Source: Pelagomonas calceolata
Taxonomy: Eukaryota; Sar; Pelagophyceae; Pelagomonadales; Pelagomonadaceae
Direction of reading: 5' to 3'
DNA: 64,000 bases
NCBI GenBank assembly: GCA_918797485.1
Contig: CAKKNE010000003.1
Span: 868,001 to 932,000, forward strand
Shown: one piece after another, positions 36,267 through 45,779 of the stretch
Layout: each line of letters begins with the position of its first letter
Position numbering within the stretch: position 1 is the stretch's first letter
The notes under the pieces: generated by a model
The model's database searches: none
Seen by the model: only the letters and a program-made list of their open reading frames with translations
What the model was told of the DNA's origin: nothing
Position numbers and translations under genes: made by a program

Positions 36267-39200
36267 ATGACGCGGTCCTCGAAGCGCAAAGCCGCCGCCG
36301 CCGCGCCGGCGCCGGCGCCGAAACGGCAAACGAGAGGCGGTAAAAAGAAGGAGGAGAAGGAGGAGAAGCCCCCACCTAAACCGAAGCCGGCGCCGAAAAA
36401 GCCCGCCGCCAAGCCCGCGAAGGCGCCCGCGAAGGCGGCCAAACCGGCGCCGAAGCCCAAGCCCAAGCCCGCGGCGGCGCCGACGCGCGCCTCGACGCGC
36501 AAGCGCACGCGCGGCCAGAAGGAGGAGGAGGAGAAGGCGCCGGAGCCCGAGCCCGAGCCCGAGGAAGAAGAGGAGGAAGAAGAGGAGGAGGAGGAGGAGG
36601 CCGAGGAGCCTGAAGAGGAGCCTGCACCAGCCCCCGCGCCGCCGCCGGCGCCGGTGACGACGCGCCGGACGCGCGGCGCGACGCGGGCGACGCCCCAGGC
36701 CACGCCGCAGCCGACGCCGAAGCCGTCGCCGAAGCCGCCGCCTCAACAGCGCTCGCCGCCCAAGGCGCCGCCGCCGCCGCCTCCACCCGTCGCACCTGCG
36801 CCGCCGCCCGCGCCGCCGCCGCCTCCACCTCCAAAGCCGGCGCCGCCACCAGTCGCGCCGCCGCCGCCGCCGCCGCCGGCACCCGTGGCGCCGCCCGCAC
36901 CGCCGCCGGCGCCCCCGCCAGCGCCACCAAAGCCGAAACCGGTCGTGCCGCGGCCGCCGCCCGTGTCCACGGCCACCGTGGGCCCGCCGCGCGGCGACGA
37001 GCCGCGGCCGACGCCGCGCATGGCTGCGGTAGTAGCTCAGACGACGGGCGCGTCGGCCTTACCGGCGCCGCCGCCCGTCGACATCGCGACGGCGAACACG
37101 CGGAACCAGGACCTGAAGAACGTGACGCCTCGCATGGCTGCGGTCGTGAATGCTGCCGTGAGACCTGCTCCCGCGCCGGCTCCCGCGAAGCCCGGGCTAC
37201 CGGCGCCTTCCGAAGTCCAGCGCCAGATGAAGGCGCTGCAGCTCAGATGGAACACGGCGCTTGGGAAACTAAGGAGGTTGCGGAGAGCTGGATCGTATAG
37301 AGGTGCACTCCCCACAACGAACCTCGCCCCGCGGTTCAAGGCCCACGTCGACTTCTGCGTCGACGAGATGCGCTGGGCGTCGCAGGACGTGCATGAGGAG
37401 CGGAAGTGGAAGGTGAGCGTCGCGAAAGTGTTGGCCGACGAGGCGTGTCACAGCGTCAGTTCTGGTGAGTGGAAGGATCCCGAAGGTCGGTTGCAGTCTC
37501 GCGATAGAGATGTGGAAGCGTTCCAGTCTACACTTAGTTCATTAGCCTCAAAACACAAGGGTCGGGTCGTCTTCGCGCGCCGCTTCGGCCAGGCCCAAGT
37601 GACGAGCGATCTCGCTGCTGCGTTAGCCCGGTCTGATGGTCTACGACGCGTCGTGTGCTTCGGCGACGAGTCGGAGCGGAGGTGGACCCAATGTATTAGG
37701 GCACATGGCGCGGATGTTTGTTCTTCACTGGATCAAGCACCTAGAGATGGCCGGCCTCGAGTTGTGCTAGCTAGAGGTGACGACGCTAGAGTACACTCAG
37801 ACCGGGAAATCATACGCCAGAAGGCCCGAGATGATGCGGAGGCCAACGAACGGCCGCCGCCCGTTTATCCCGATGGTGATGCTCCTGATAAACGAGTAGT
37901 AGCTTCTCGCGCGTCGCAGGAGTGGACCATGGACGTGATCGACGTGCGCATCCCGAAGAAGGACGCGCGCGGTCTTTCTGAAAGTGTACCTACATCGTAC
38001 CTGCAGCAGTACAAGGCGACTTCATTCATGAGTGTTGTGGTGTCCGATGCGCCGTCCGGTGCGGACGAGGTGCGAGACTGGGCTCGACTGGAAGCGTTTC
38101 TCAAGAGAAAGGATCTCGATGCAGTGCTGAAGGACTGTGGCACGGAACCCTCGCTCGCTCGGTCCAAACTGGAAGCTTCGGTATTGAAAGCACATCAAGC
38201 ATCGGTCGCCCAAGTAAAAGCAACACATCCCCAGACCTGGGTCGCCTGTGCTGCGGGGGATAAGCAACGGCGGTTGTACGCAAGGGCCATGGGCCGGCCC
38301 GACGTGCGACGAGCGTTGGCTCGGCGCGCGACGCGAGGCGACGAGGCCAAGGCTGTCGCCGCGGCGTTACGGGTGTTGCGACTAGCGACGAACGGCGACG
38401 TTAGGAGCTGTGAGGCCGCTCTGGATGGGAGCGAGGACCGCTTCTTACAATATCCCAAACGCGAGCTAGCGGCATTGCTGGAGACCTCTACGAAACTTGA
38501 GGCATTGCGGTCTATCATCAAGTCCTCGCCGAAGAAACGTATTGTGGTTCTAGCGGCCCAACCGGAAGCCCTGGATCTCTGTGAAGAGGCTCTGAGGGAC
38601 CATGCACTGCATGTCTCCAAAACACCCGAGGACCATGACCAAGTAGTCCAAAGGTTCGATTCAGACACAAAAGCGCAAGTATGCTTACTCTCCACAAGAG
38701 CTTATGCTGCGTACGAGCCGCGCGCGCCGCCGAAGGCCGACCTACTCATCATTTACGACGACGACTGGCTGCGCTCGTCAAAGCGGTGCCCCTGCGACTG
38801 GCTCGCGCGCCTGCAGCAGGCTTCTGCGGAACTATCGACGACGAAGAAGCGCAAGAAGGACTCGTCGTCGAGTGTCGAGGCCTATCGGTTAGTTTTAGTT
38901 GATTCCCTCGAGGCGGCGACGTTCCGGCTCTGCGATCACAAGCCGCCTGATAACTCAGTGCTGGAGGACATCCGGAGTACTTTGACAGATGGGAAGCTGC
39001 GGGCCATTGCCATTTGCGATCAACGAACGATCATTCCTGACGGATTGACGTTGTTAGCTGGTAGCGCGGTCGCGCCCGAAGAAGAAAGTTTGAGAGTGTT
39101 TGGCGGACCTCTACTAGATGCGCCCGCGCGACGTCGAGCCGCGTCGAAGATCGACAAGGCCACGCGACGAGCCGAGTTAGATAGATTAATGAGGAGACAC

Positions 39201-40514
39201 GGACGACGGGCGCCCTCCGACATTGTGTACGAGGCCGACGCGGACATCAAGAATGAGAATAGGTTGTTCTACGACGCCGTCGACGGTCAGACCGGTGTTT
39301 TCACGGCTCCGTCGCTGACGGGCCAAGACCCTCCTGACAGTTACGACCTGGGCATCGCGCGATTGCCGCTGCGCGAAGCTCGGACCGTGTTGCATCGACC
39401 GGACTGGTTACGAGCAAGTCGTGTAGAGACTTTGAATCGTAGAGTGAGATTTGCGGCGTCAGGATCGGCGGCGATGGGCCGAAGACATCAACGAAAGTAC
39501 CGGAGGCAAGATCCACCGCCCTGGCGAGCAGCTCGCGATGCCACGAAGCCGCGGCACTGGGCCCACGCGCCCCAACTAGGGGCGCGCGGCTTAGGTGGTG
39601 ATCCGAAGGAGAAGCCGCCCGAGATTAGGATACCGCCCCTACCGCCGCCGCCGCCACCAGCCCCGGCACCGGCGCCGGCACCGGCGCCATCGAACCACCC
39701 GCAGTCCGCTTCGACGAAAGCACGCTCGTATAGTTTAGCGGGCCAAGCGACGCCCAAGAAGGAAAGTACGGACCCGTTCGAAAACCTGCGAAGATTACGG
39801 CCGGACGACGTCAGAGGCTACCTGGACTACTCGCGCTGCCTACAAAAGGTCTGGCCTAGAGCGGAGCAGTGGGCCTCTAGACTACCGGAGGTCAATTCCG
39901 GGAAGCCGCGGGACGCGCGGCCGCAAGATTCTCGATCTTATTTGGCCTATCTGGGGCAATTTTCCGGGCAAGTTCCCGAGAATGTGGCGCGGCCGCCCGG
40001 GGAATACCCTGCGATCGAGGAGGGTGCCTTGGGTGCGCCGGATAGTGAAGACACGCTCGAGAGTAGGCCGGACCGACGCGCGCAACTCGCGAGGTTCGTG
40101 CAAGTGGTAAGAGCGCATGAAGAAGAGGCCAAGAAGAAGAAGGAAGAACATGAAAAAGCATGGGCCAACGCGCCGGCGCCGGCCATACCAGAAGAACCAC
40201 CCTTCGAGGACGACGACGACCTCGAGGCGTTTTTCGCGTCGCGCAACGTGCAGACGCCGTTGCAGCGGTTTGATCAATTACAAGCGGACAACGCGGTCGC
40301 GGCGGCGAAGAAGGTTTTAGATGAGAAAGAGGCTGAAAGATTGCGGCTTATTGATAAAGCTGCGGCCGACGCCGCCGTCGATGCGGCGCGGAAGGCTATC
40401 TTGGCACGGTTGGACGCCGAGGAGGCGGCGGCCGCCGCGGCTCCCGCGCCGCAGGACGTGGTGATGGCCGAGGCGCCGCCCGTTCCTGCGCCAGTCGTGC
40501 CCGCGCCGGTATAA
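36267..40514 (+). CDS. HSA-domain protein with degenerate SNF2-type helicase (EP400/EAF1-like)
   Basis: A 1415-residue protein. Residues 1-320 are Lys/Pro/Ala/Glu low complexity, including a long acidic run. About 351-395 matches an HSA domain (HVDFCVDEMRWASQDVHEER, KWKVSVAKVLADEA), which in SWR1, EP400, INO80 and EAF1 recruits actin-related proteins. About 754-895 resembles the second RecA lobe of SNF2 ATPases: KKRIVVLAAQPEALDLCEEAL, FDSDTKAQVCLLSTRAY, KADLLIIYDDDWLRS and VEAYRLVLVDSLEAATF. No Walker A (GxGKT) or DEAH box is visible in the region in between, and the Arg fingers are gone. It is probably a non-catalytic chromatin scaffold. The C-terminus is Ala/Pro-rich with coiled-coil stretches. 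ATG at 36267. Confidence 0.65.
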   Translation: MTRSSKRKAAAAAPAPAPKRQTRGGKKKEEKEEKPPPKPKPAPKKPAAKPAKAPAKAAKPAPKPKPKPAAAPTRASTRKRTRGQKEEEEKAPEPEPEPEEEEEEEEEEEEEAEEPEEEPAPAPAPPPAPVTTRRTRGATRATPQATPQPTPKPSPKPPPQQRSPPKAPPPPPPPVAPAPPPAPPPPPPPKPAPPPVAPPPPPPPAPVAPPAPPPAPPPAPPKPKPVVPRPPPVSTATVGPPRGDEPRPTPRMAAVVAQTTGASALPAPPPVDIATANTRNQDLKNVTPRMAAVVNAAVRPAPAPAPAKPGLPAPSEVQRQMKALQLRWNTALGKLRRLRRAGSYRGALPTTNLAPRFKAHVDFCVDEMRWASQDVHEERKWKVSVAKVLADEACHSVSSGEWKDPEGRLQSRDRDVEAFQSTLSSLASKHKGRVVFARRFGQAQVTSDLAAALARSDGLRRVVCFGDESERRWTQCIRAHGADVCSSLDQAPRDGRPRVVLARGDDARVHSDREIIRQKARDDAEANERPPPVYPDGDAPDKRVVASRASQEWTMDVIDVRIPKKDARGLSESVPTSYLQQYKATSFMSVVVSDAPSGADEVRDWARLEAFLKRKDLDAVLKDCGTEPSLARSKLEASVLKAHQASVAQVKATHPQTWVACAAGDKQRRLYARAMGRPDVRRALARRATRGDEAKAVAAALRVLRLATNGDVRSCEAALDGSEDRFLQYPKRELAALLETSTKLEALRSIIKSSPKKRIVVLAAQPEALDLCEEALRDHALHVSKTPEDHDQVVQRFDSDTKAQVCLLSTRAYAAYEPRAPPKADLLIIYDDDWLRSSKRCPCDWLARLQQASAELSTTKKRKKDSSSSVEAYRLVLVDSLEAATFRLCDHKPPDNSVLEDIRSTLTDGKLRAIAICDQRTIIPDGLTLLAGSAVAPEEESLRVFGGPLLDAPARRRAASKIDKATRRAELDRLMRRHGRRAPSDIVYEADADIKNENRLFYDAVDGQTGVFTAPSLTGQDPPDSYDLGIARLPLREARTVLHRPDWLRASRVETLNRRVRFAASGSAAMGRRHQRKYRRQDPPPWRAARDATKPRHWAHAPQLGARGLGGDPKEKPPEIRIPPLPPPPPPAPAPAPAPAPSNHPQSASTKARSYSLAGQATPKKESTDPFENLRRLRPDDVRGYLDYSRCLQKVWPRAEQWASRLPEVNSGKPRDARPQDSRSYLAYLGQFSGQVPENVARPPGEYPAIEEGALGAPDSEDTLESRPDRRAQLARFVQVVRAHEEEAKKKKEEHEKAWANAPAPAIPEEPPFEDDDDLEAFFASRNVQTPLQRFDQLQADNAVAAAKKVLDEKEAERLRLIDKAAADAAVDAARKAILARLDAEEAAAAAAPAPQDVVMAEAPPVPAPVVPAPV

Positions 40515-40666
40515 TAAATCGCGTTTTATCGTGACCCTAGGGCTAGATGACGGGGTTTTTAGCCTTCTTGTGGTGTCTCGTTCTGCCCCGTGGAGAGCGG
40601 CGGCGGGAAGAAGGATGTGCCGGGGACGCGGCGGGCGATAGCGTCGTAAAGTGTGTGTGTTATATC

Positions 40667-42043
40667 TTACGCACTGGTCGGCGGCGTTTCGCGGGCGCGG
40701 AGGATGACTCTCGCGTCTCGAAGGAGGTCCTCAATGTCCACTGTGAGCGGGTGCGCGCCACCGAGCACGCGCCGCGAGGTCCGTTCGATCTCCGCGAGCG
40801 TCATTACGGCCTTGCGGAGATCACCGAGCGTCGCGCCGTCGTCTAGGAAAAGCGCCTTCGCGTAAGTTTTCCTCATCCTGAGTGTTTGTTGATGACTCTC
40901 GCCAAGAACGCGTCGTGCCACGGGTATCGTTTTGCGCAGCGACGACTTGGCTTCGTTGAACCGATTTAGGTTGCCCAACGACGCCGCGTAGTTGATGGAT
41001 GCCAAGATGGTGTCTCCACTTTCTTCGCCGTTGAGCTTCAAGAATCCTTGATATATATCTCGTGTTATACGCAGGGCACATTCTTGCCGTCCAAGGTCAC
41101 AATATGTGCCCGCAAGATTGCCCAGCGTGCCGAGAATGACTTCTTCTGGTGCGCCAACGCGCCGCATCATAGACAACTCGGCCTCGTTCACGGACAAAGC
41201 GTCCTCGTGGTGTCCTGCAGCGGATAAACCGTTCCCAAGCTGCGTCATCGCAAAACACCGAGCCCTGTCCGTCTCTGGCCGCCCCAAGTATGTCTTCCAG
41301 CACGCCCACCCGAGCGCGCACCGCACGACGCCATGGTGATTTTGTTCGCACAGAGTGCACGTGTGCCACCGGTTCCACCTCGGCTGCCTCTCCAAATTGT
41401 TCTCCTCGGCCTCCGCGAATAAAATCTTCGCCTGCTCCGCCAAGCACGACACGTGTGCGAAGCCCGCCGTCCCGCGGCACGAGCACCCGCGCACAAGACC
41501 CTCCTTCGTTTTCCAGTGGAGGGCCTGCGTGCAGATGTAGCACGTCTGGCCCTTCGTGTCGTCGGCGCATTTCTCGACGGCCTCCGCGACGGCCTCCTTG
41601 TATTTTTTGTCGGCGTAGTATTGTTCTGCGTTGCCGCCGCGGTGAATCCTTTTACAAATCTGCTTGTGGCCGCGGCGCCAGTGGTCATGCTGGCAAGTCT
41701 CGTTACAATATCTTGTCTTAGCATGCCGCAGCTGCCTCCTCTTTCCTCCTGTGCTGCCTCGTCCCTCGTGCAGCGCCCATCGTACACCGCCTAAATACCG
41801 GCCCTGGGTCGCGCGTCGAAGTAAGCAAGGCGAAACGCACGGCTAGGACGACCAGGCCGGCGGCTTCCTGAAGAGTACACGGGCATAATCAACTAAATCA
41901 ATAGCTATAGTTGGCGCTAGGGGATTCACTTCCTCCCAAGAAACTGGCTATTAAAACACTAAATATCTTGTCTTACAGCGTACACAACGCGGCGCGGTGT
42001 GGGCCAGTGGGGCGGCGCAGGCGGCGCATGTTGTGAGGATCAT
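40667..42043 (-). pseudogene. MYND-RING-TPR family member (copy 3), interrupted by an insertion
   Basis: A first coding block starts at the ATG at 42043 (ILTTCAACAAPLAHTAPRC, then VRCKTRY). A second block resumes near 41720 with KTRYCNETCQHDHWRRGHKQ, and runs open through the RING-like domain (CYICTQALHW, CSLC-equivalent CTLCEQNHHG) and TPRs to the stop at 40667. The codons for KTRY are present on both sides of a 255-nt insertion, as a 14-nt direct repeat. Removing one repeat plus the insert restores the family sequence, but no GT-AG pair does this cleanly, so the copy may be disrupted or may use an atypical splice. Apart from this the frame is intact. 48 nt around its start are identical to copy 2. 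Confidence 0.6.
41707..41975. mobile_element. insertion flanked by a 14-nt direct repeat
   Basis: AATATCTTGTCTTA occurs at 41707-41720 and 41962-41975. The 241 nt between are absent from the homologous position in the family copy at 24.6 kb. No terminal inverted repeat or coding capacity was found. It may be a non-autonomous transposon or an unusual intron. Confidence 0.55.
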
Positions 42044-42164
42044 TTTGGTCTGGGCGGTGGCTTTGCGCGTGTGTGCGGCGTGAGAGAGTTTTTCGCGCTG
42101 GGTGGCGGGTTTTGCCTACGAATTTTTGCAGATTTTGCCGCTTGTTGGCTAAAAACAGCACAGC

Positions 42165-43025
42165 ATGGCGGAAATTCTGTCAGAAGAGCAAACGCATACC
42201 ACACCCGGGATATACGCTTTCCTGGGCCTGGCGACGCTACCGAGATTTCAAACACAAGCCAATCCGCTGCGCCTCCTGCCGCGCGAGATTATTGACCGCA
42301 TCGCGCGATTCGCGCACCGTGATACTTATCTCGCCTACTGGGCCATGACAGGACCTGTAGAGGACGCCCCGACGGAGATGGACATCAGTAGACTTGTCGA
42401 CGAGGCCGACACTTGCCAGGGCTCTACAGCGAGCTCGGCGAGACTACACATGGCCCGACCTCTACGTTCGGGCGTGCACTACGTCGAAGTCACGACAACG
42501 AGCGCGGGCTATGGCACGCGCCTCATGTTTGACGGGATGGGGCCGTGGGGGTACAATTTCGGGATCCAGCTCGACTGCGACATTAGGGCTGAGGAAGGCT
42601 CGAGATGTGCGTGCTTCATACATTCATATGAAGAGTCCGGCGACTGCTTGCAGGTCAAATCATTCGGTGCCAACAGTTGGACGTGGAACAAGGATCCGGT
42701 AGTGTTTGGCGTCCTTGTCGATATGGTCAGAGGCTGCGTGACGTATCGTCTGAATGGGTTAGATGGACCGTGCATGAAATTTCCTGACTATGTACGGAAG
42801 GCCCGGATCTCGGTCGATCGCCTTCCCGTAGCGGGCGACCGAGTCGTGCCTCTCGTCCTCTCGTGCGCGACTCCTCCAATCCCATCCTCTCTCCGTGCCG
42901 CGGCGGCGAATCCATTGACCGCGAAAGAGCACATCGCCGCGGGTACGTTGGAGGACGTTAGCGACGAGATTGACTTAGATTACCACGACAACGTAGACGG
43001 CGTCGACAACGTCAATGACTATTAA
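42165..43025 (+). CDS. F-box-like + SPRY (B30.2) protein
   Basis: A 286-residue protein. LRLLPREIIDRIARFAHRD at about 45-63 resembles an F-box helix. About 100-230 has the SPRY order: RPLRSGVHYVEVTTTS, GIQLDCDI, DPVVFGVLVDMVRGCVTYRLNGLDGPCMKF, and VVPLVLSC. The C-terminus is acidic. SPRY domains bind peptide targets and the pairing with an F-box would suit a ubiquitin-ligase adaptor, which is an inference. It is divergent from copy 3 of the MYND family with only 121 nt between starts. Confidence 0.65.
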   Translation: MAEILSEEQTHTTPGIYAFLGLATLPRFQTQANPLRLLPREIIDRIARFAHRDTYLAYWAMTGPVEDAPTEMDISRLVDEADTCQGSTASSARLHMARPLRSGVHYVEVTTTSAGYGTRLMFDGMGPWGYNFGIQLDCDIRAEEGSRCACFIHSYEESGDCLQVKSFGANSWTWNKDPVVFGVLVDMVRGCVTYRLNGLDGPCMKFPDYVRKARISVDRLPVAGDRVVPLVLSCATPPIPSSLRAAAANPLTAKEHIAAGTLEDVSDEIDLDYHDNVDGVDNVNDY

Positions 43026-43138
43026 TCTGAATATGACTCACACTCACTCACTAGTAAGCGTAGCAAACCAAATCGTGTCGGGCCCGGGGGGTCGGGATAG
43101 TTACTGCGCCATGCTTCGTACGGCTCGGGCGGGGCCGG

Positions 43139-43157
43139 GCTAGCGTAAGGCACTAGC
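43139..43157. promoter_or_regulatory. GCTAGT palindrome, reverse orientation
   Basis: GCTAGCGTAAGGCACTAGC, 196 nt upstream of the 43353 ATG. It lies downstream of a same-strand gene in a 327-nt gap with no other gene. Confidence 0.6.
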
Positions 43158-43352
43158 ATTGTACAAGCAGCGGCTTTTGCGCGTCGCACGAGACAACAAG
43201 CAAGTAACGGTGCACCCATACCAGCGAGAGCCGTTCAGTTTGTTGCGTTGCTGCGCTAGGCGCCGCTTTTCGAATTGCGCGTGCAGCCGTGCGCCCATTT
43301 TGCCACTGCACTTCAGGCAAGCAAGTGCAGCGACTCCACCGCGACGCCATCG

Positions 43353-43976
43353 ATGCGACGCACCGCAGCAACGCTACTCATGCTGCACGCAGCGAGGGCG
43401 CTGCAGCGCTGCATCCCGCAGCGCGCGGTGCAGCGCGGGCTCGCGCGGCGGCGGCGGGTAAAAGCGAACGCCGACGCGGAGGCAAAGGAGCCGGGCGTCG
43501 AGTCCTACAACGCGCTAAAAAAGCTCGCCGCCGATTTCATGCAGAAACGCAACAAAGGCGAAATCGCTTCGATAGTGAAAGACCTCGCCCCGAAGGCCGA
43601 GATTTATGGATTGACGGGCGACAAGATCAAGCCGGGCCTCGAGGATTTTTTCAAGGAGCGCCCGAACCTAAAGCATGAGATGGTCGAGGAGCCGTGGCAG
43701 CTCGGCGATGCGACGATAGAGTACCGCTTCGAGAAGACGTGGGACGGCGGCGCGTGGCGGAGCTATGATATTGAAGAGCAGCGGGACAAGGTTGAAAGAT
43801 TAGTTTTCGAGGGTGGCAAACTCAAGAGAGTAAGTGTGGAGGAGGTCGGCCGCGGCGGCGAGGACGTCCTCGAGGACGACTTCGCCGCGTCGCTGCTGCG
43901 AAAGCCGGGCGACAACCCCGACGACCCGCCCGAGCCGAAGCCCGCCAAGAAGAAGCCTAGTAAGAAGTCTAGTTAG
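43353..43976 (+). CDS. organelle-targeted NTF2/SnoaL-like protein
   Basis: A 207-residue protein. The first 40 residues are Arg/Ala-rich with no acids (LLMLHAARALQRCIPQRAVQR), a mitochondrial or plastid presequence. About 50-150 fits the NTF2-like cone fold: LAADFMQKRNKGEIASIVKD, APKAEIYGLTGDKIKPGLEDFF, a strand pair DATIEYRFEKTWDG and EQRDKVERLVFEGGKLKRV. The tail is Lys/Pro-rich. The fold binds small ligands or acts as a scaffold; no ligand can be named. The ATG overlaps a GCCATCGATGCGAC motif. Its stop overlaps the DNAAF3 stop by 8 nt. Confidence 0.6.
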   Translation: MRRTAATLLMLHAARALQRCIPQRAVQRGLARRRRVKANADAEAKEPGVESYNALKKLAADFMQKRNKGEIASIVKDLAPKAEIYGLTGDKIKPGLEDFFKERPNLKHEMVEEPWQLGDATIEYRFEKTWDGGAWRSYDIEEQRDKVERLVFEGGKLKRVSVEEVGRGGEDVLEDDFAASLLRKPGDNPDDPPEPKPAKKKPSKKSS

Positions 43977-45381
43977 TGAATGCTAATGTCGCGGCAACCT
44001 CACACTTGGCCGGCGTGAACCCCGCGGCCAGCTCCTTCACTCTGTCCACAAAGGTCGCCTTCTCCTCTTTTTTGAGCGGCACGAGGAACTGGCCCGTCTC
44101 GGCATATATCCTAGCACCCGGCTTCAGTTTCCCCTGCAGCAGCTTGATCTTGTCGACACTCATGACCGACAGATCCACCACATCGAGCAGAGGCACTTTA
44201 TGAAGCTCCTTCTCCAAGTTACCACATAATGGTATTATAGAGATCCCATCCAAGGACTCGACGATGTTCTCGGCCTGTTCCAACGCATCCCTGTCTTTCC
44301 TCAGGTACGACCCGAGGCCCGAGAACACATCATTCTTTCTATCCAATACGTACTGTTCGCCCTTCTCCGTCGCGTACAAGTCAGCCAGTAGATTGAACAT
44401 GGCGATCTCCGTCGCGTTATGACGTCGTCGCTCCGTCGCGTGGCCCCTATCATGGATCTCAAAGAGACCCGCATTTTCACTTCTATTACGAACATCAATC
44501 CCCAACCCACAATACGGCCCGACGCTCATGTCGCCCCAGAAGCCCTTGACCTCTCGCCTCAAACCTCGGTTGACGCCTTGTTTCAATAAACCTTCGACAT
44601 ATGAACCTAGAGTTCGGTTCGGCGCGTCGTACGTACAGTCCCCGAACTCGAAGGCCACGCCCGTCTCGCGCCATCGCTTATACTGTTTGAGATGGACTAG
44701 ATCAGCGTCTCCTTTCCCAGCGATCAAGCCATATCGGTAATCCCAGTCAAATACCCCCCCTTTCGCATCGTATCTGTTCCCGAGCTGGTGCCTCAACCTC
44801 CGCTCCCACAAATCGTTGATGTCAAAGGGCTGCGTGGGCTTCCACGACACAAAGGCCGCCGACAGCAGGTCCCGCTCCTTGTATTTTAAGGAAGATAGGT
44901 CTACCACATCGGCCAACGGGTTTTCATCATCGCCGCCCACGAAGTCGACCAACTCGTCCGCTAATCTACCTACATACTGTTCCGTGCGGCCCTGCACGAG
45001 GGCGTTGCCGTAGACCTCGAGCCACGCGGCGCAGCGCTGCCGTAGCGGCAGCTCCCAGTCGAAGGCGATCCTCAACAGTAGTAGATGTCGCGCTAATTGC
45101 TCGGGCGTCCGTTCATAGACATATAGCGTGATGGGACCCATCTTTCTCTCAGCACTACGTCTCCCCGAGATAGTCCGCAGTACCGAGCGGAGGTCTCCTG
45201 GTGATGCTAACAGTATAGAGATGTCACCCGTCGTCTCGGGTACTGGATCTAATAAATCTTTGGCCGGCGACCAGCCCCACAATTGGTTGGAGCCGAGGGC
45301 GTCCGTGCGCGACGCGGCGCCCCACACAAATTTCTCGGTGTTTGTTTGCATGTGCTGGCTCTTGGAGCCGAAGGTGGCCAT
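43969..45381 (-). CDS. DNAAF3: dynein axonemal assembly factor 3 (PF22-like)
   Basis: A 470-residue protein covering both DNAAF3 domains. The N-terminal DUF4470-type part has LWGWSPAKDLLDP, DISILLASPGDLRSVLRTI, YVYERTPEQLARHLLLL and AWLEVYGNALVQGRTEQYV. The C-terminal DUF4471-type part has KYKERDLLSAAFVSWK, LWERRLRHQLGNRYDAKGG, VFDWDYRYGLI, YKRWRETGVAFEFGDCTYDAPNRTLGSY cut short here, and KGFWGDMSVGPYCGLGID. In animals and Chlamydomonas it pre-assembles dynein arms in the cytoplasm before import into the flagellum. It implies that the organism can make a motile flagellum in some life stage. ATG at 45381. Confidence 0.9.
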   Translation of the reverse strand: MATFGSKSQHMQTNTEKFVWGAASRTDALGSNQLWGWSPAKDLLDPVPETTGDISILLASPGDLRSVLRTISGRRSAERKMGPITLYVYERTPEQLARHLLLLRIAFDWELPLRQRCAAWLEVYGNALVQGRTEQYVGRLADELVDFVGGDDENPLADVVDLSSLKYKERDLLSAAFVSWKPTQPFDINDLWERRLRHQLGNRYDAKGGVFDWDYRYGLIAGKGDADLVHLKQYKRWRETGVAFEFGDCTYDAPNRTLGSYVEGLLKQGVNRGLRREVKGFWGDMSVGPYCGLGIDVRNRSENAGLFEIHDRGHATERRRHNATEIAMFNLLADLYATEKGEQYVLDRKNDVFSGLGSYLRKDRDALEQAENIVESLDGISIIPLCGNLEKELHKVPLLDVVDLSVMSVDKIKLLQGKLKPGARIYAETGQFLVPLKKEEKATFVDRVKELAAGFTPAKCEVAATLAFTN

Positions 45382-45581
45382 GGTGGCTGCCCTGTTGTGT
45401 GTTGGTGCGCTTGTGATGGAGTGCTGCCGCGCGTCGGCACGCGTAAGGCGGATTCCGGTGCGCTGTGCGCCGATGTCCTTCGAAGGCTGCCCGAGCCTGC
45501 CGTGCGTTGATGCGGACCCGTCCAGGACGGGAGCTAGCGGTAGGGAGGGCTCGCGTAGGACGAGTGTCGAAACGAGCTAAG

Positions 45582-45602
45582 GCTAGTATGTCGATCAGCT
45601 AG
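45582..45602. promoter_or_regulatory. weak GCTAGT palindrome between divergent genes
   Basis: GCTAGTATGTCGATCAGCTAG: a diverged copy, 178 nt upstream of PDCD5 and 201 nt upstream of DNAAF3. The 398-nt region has no other gene. Confidence 0.4.
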
Positions 45603-45779
45603 GTGATTATTTTGGCAGCTTACAAAAACCGGCACCGGACGTGCGCATCGCGCCGCCAACGCAGCCTAGATTGCGTGCGAGCGTCTGCGGGTTAGTACCA
45701 ACTCACTGTTGCACGGCGAGCATCGCTGTCGCCTCAGCGGGAGAGTTGTAGCAATAGCAGATTTAGCAGCCAGCCAACC

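Noticed and set aside
36087-36930. Gly/Arg/Leu-rich minus-strand frames
   Set aside because: Antisense of the Pro/Ala/Lys low-complexity N-terminus of the HSA protein.
41494-41794. Canonical GT-AG splicing of MYND copy 3
   Set aside because: All donor/acceptor pairs tried either introduce a stop, shift the frame or lose a zinc-binding Cys, so an insertion was reported instead.
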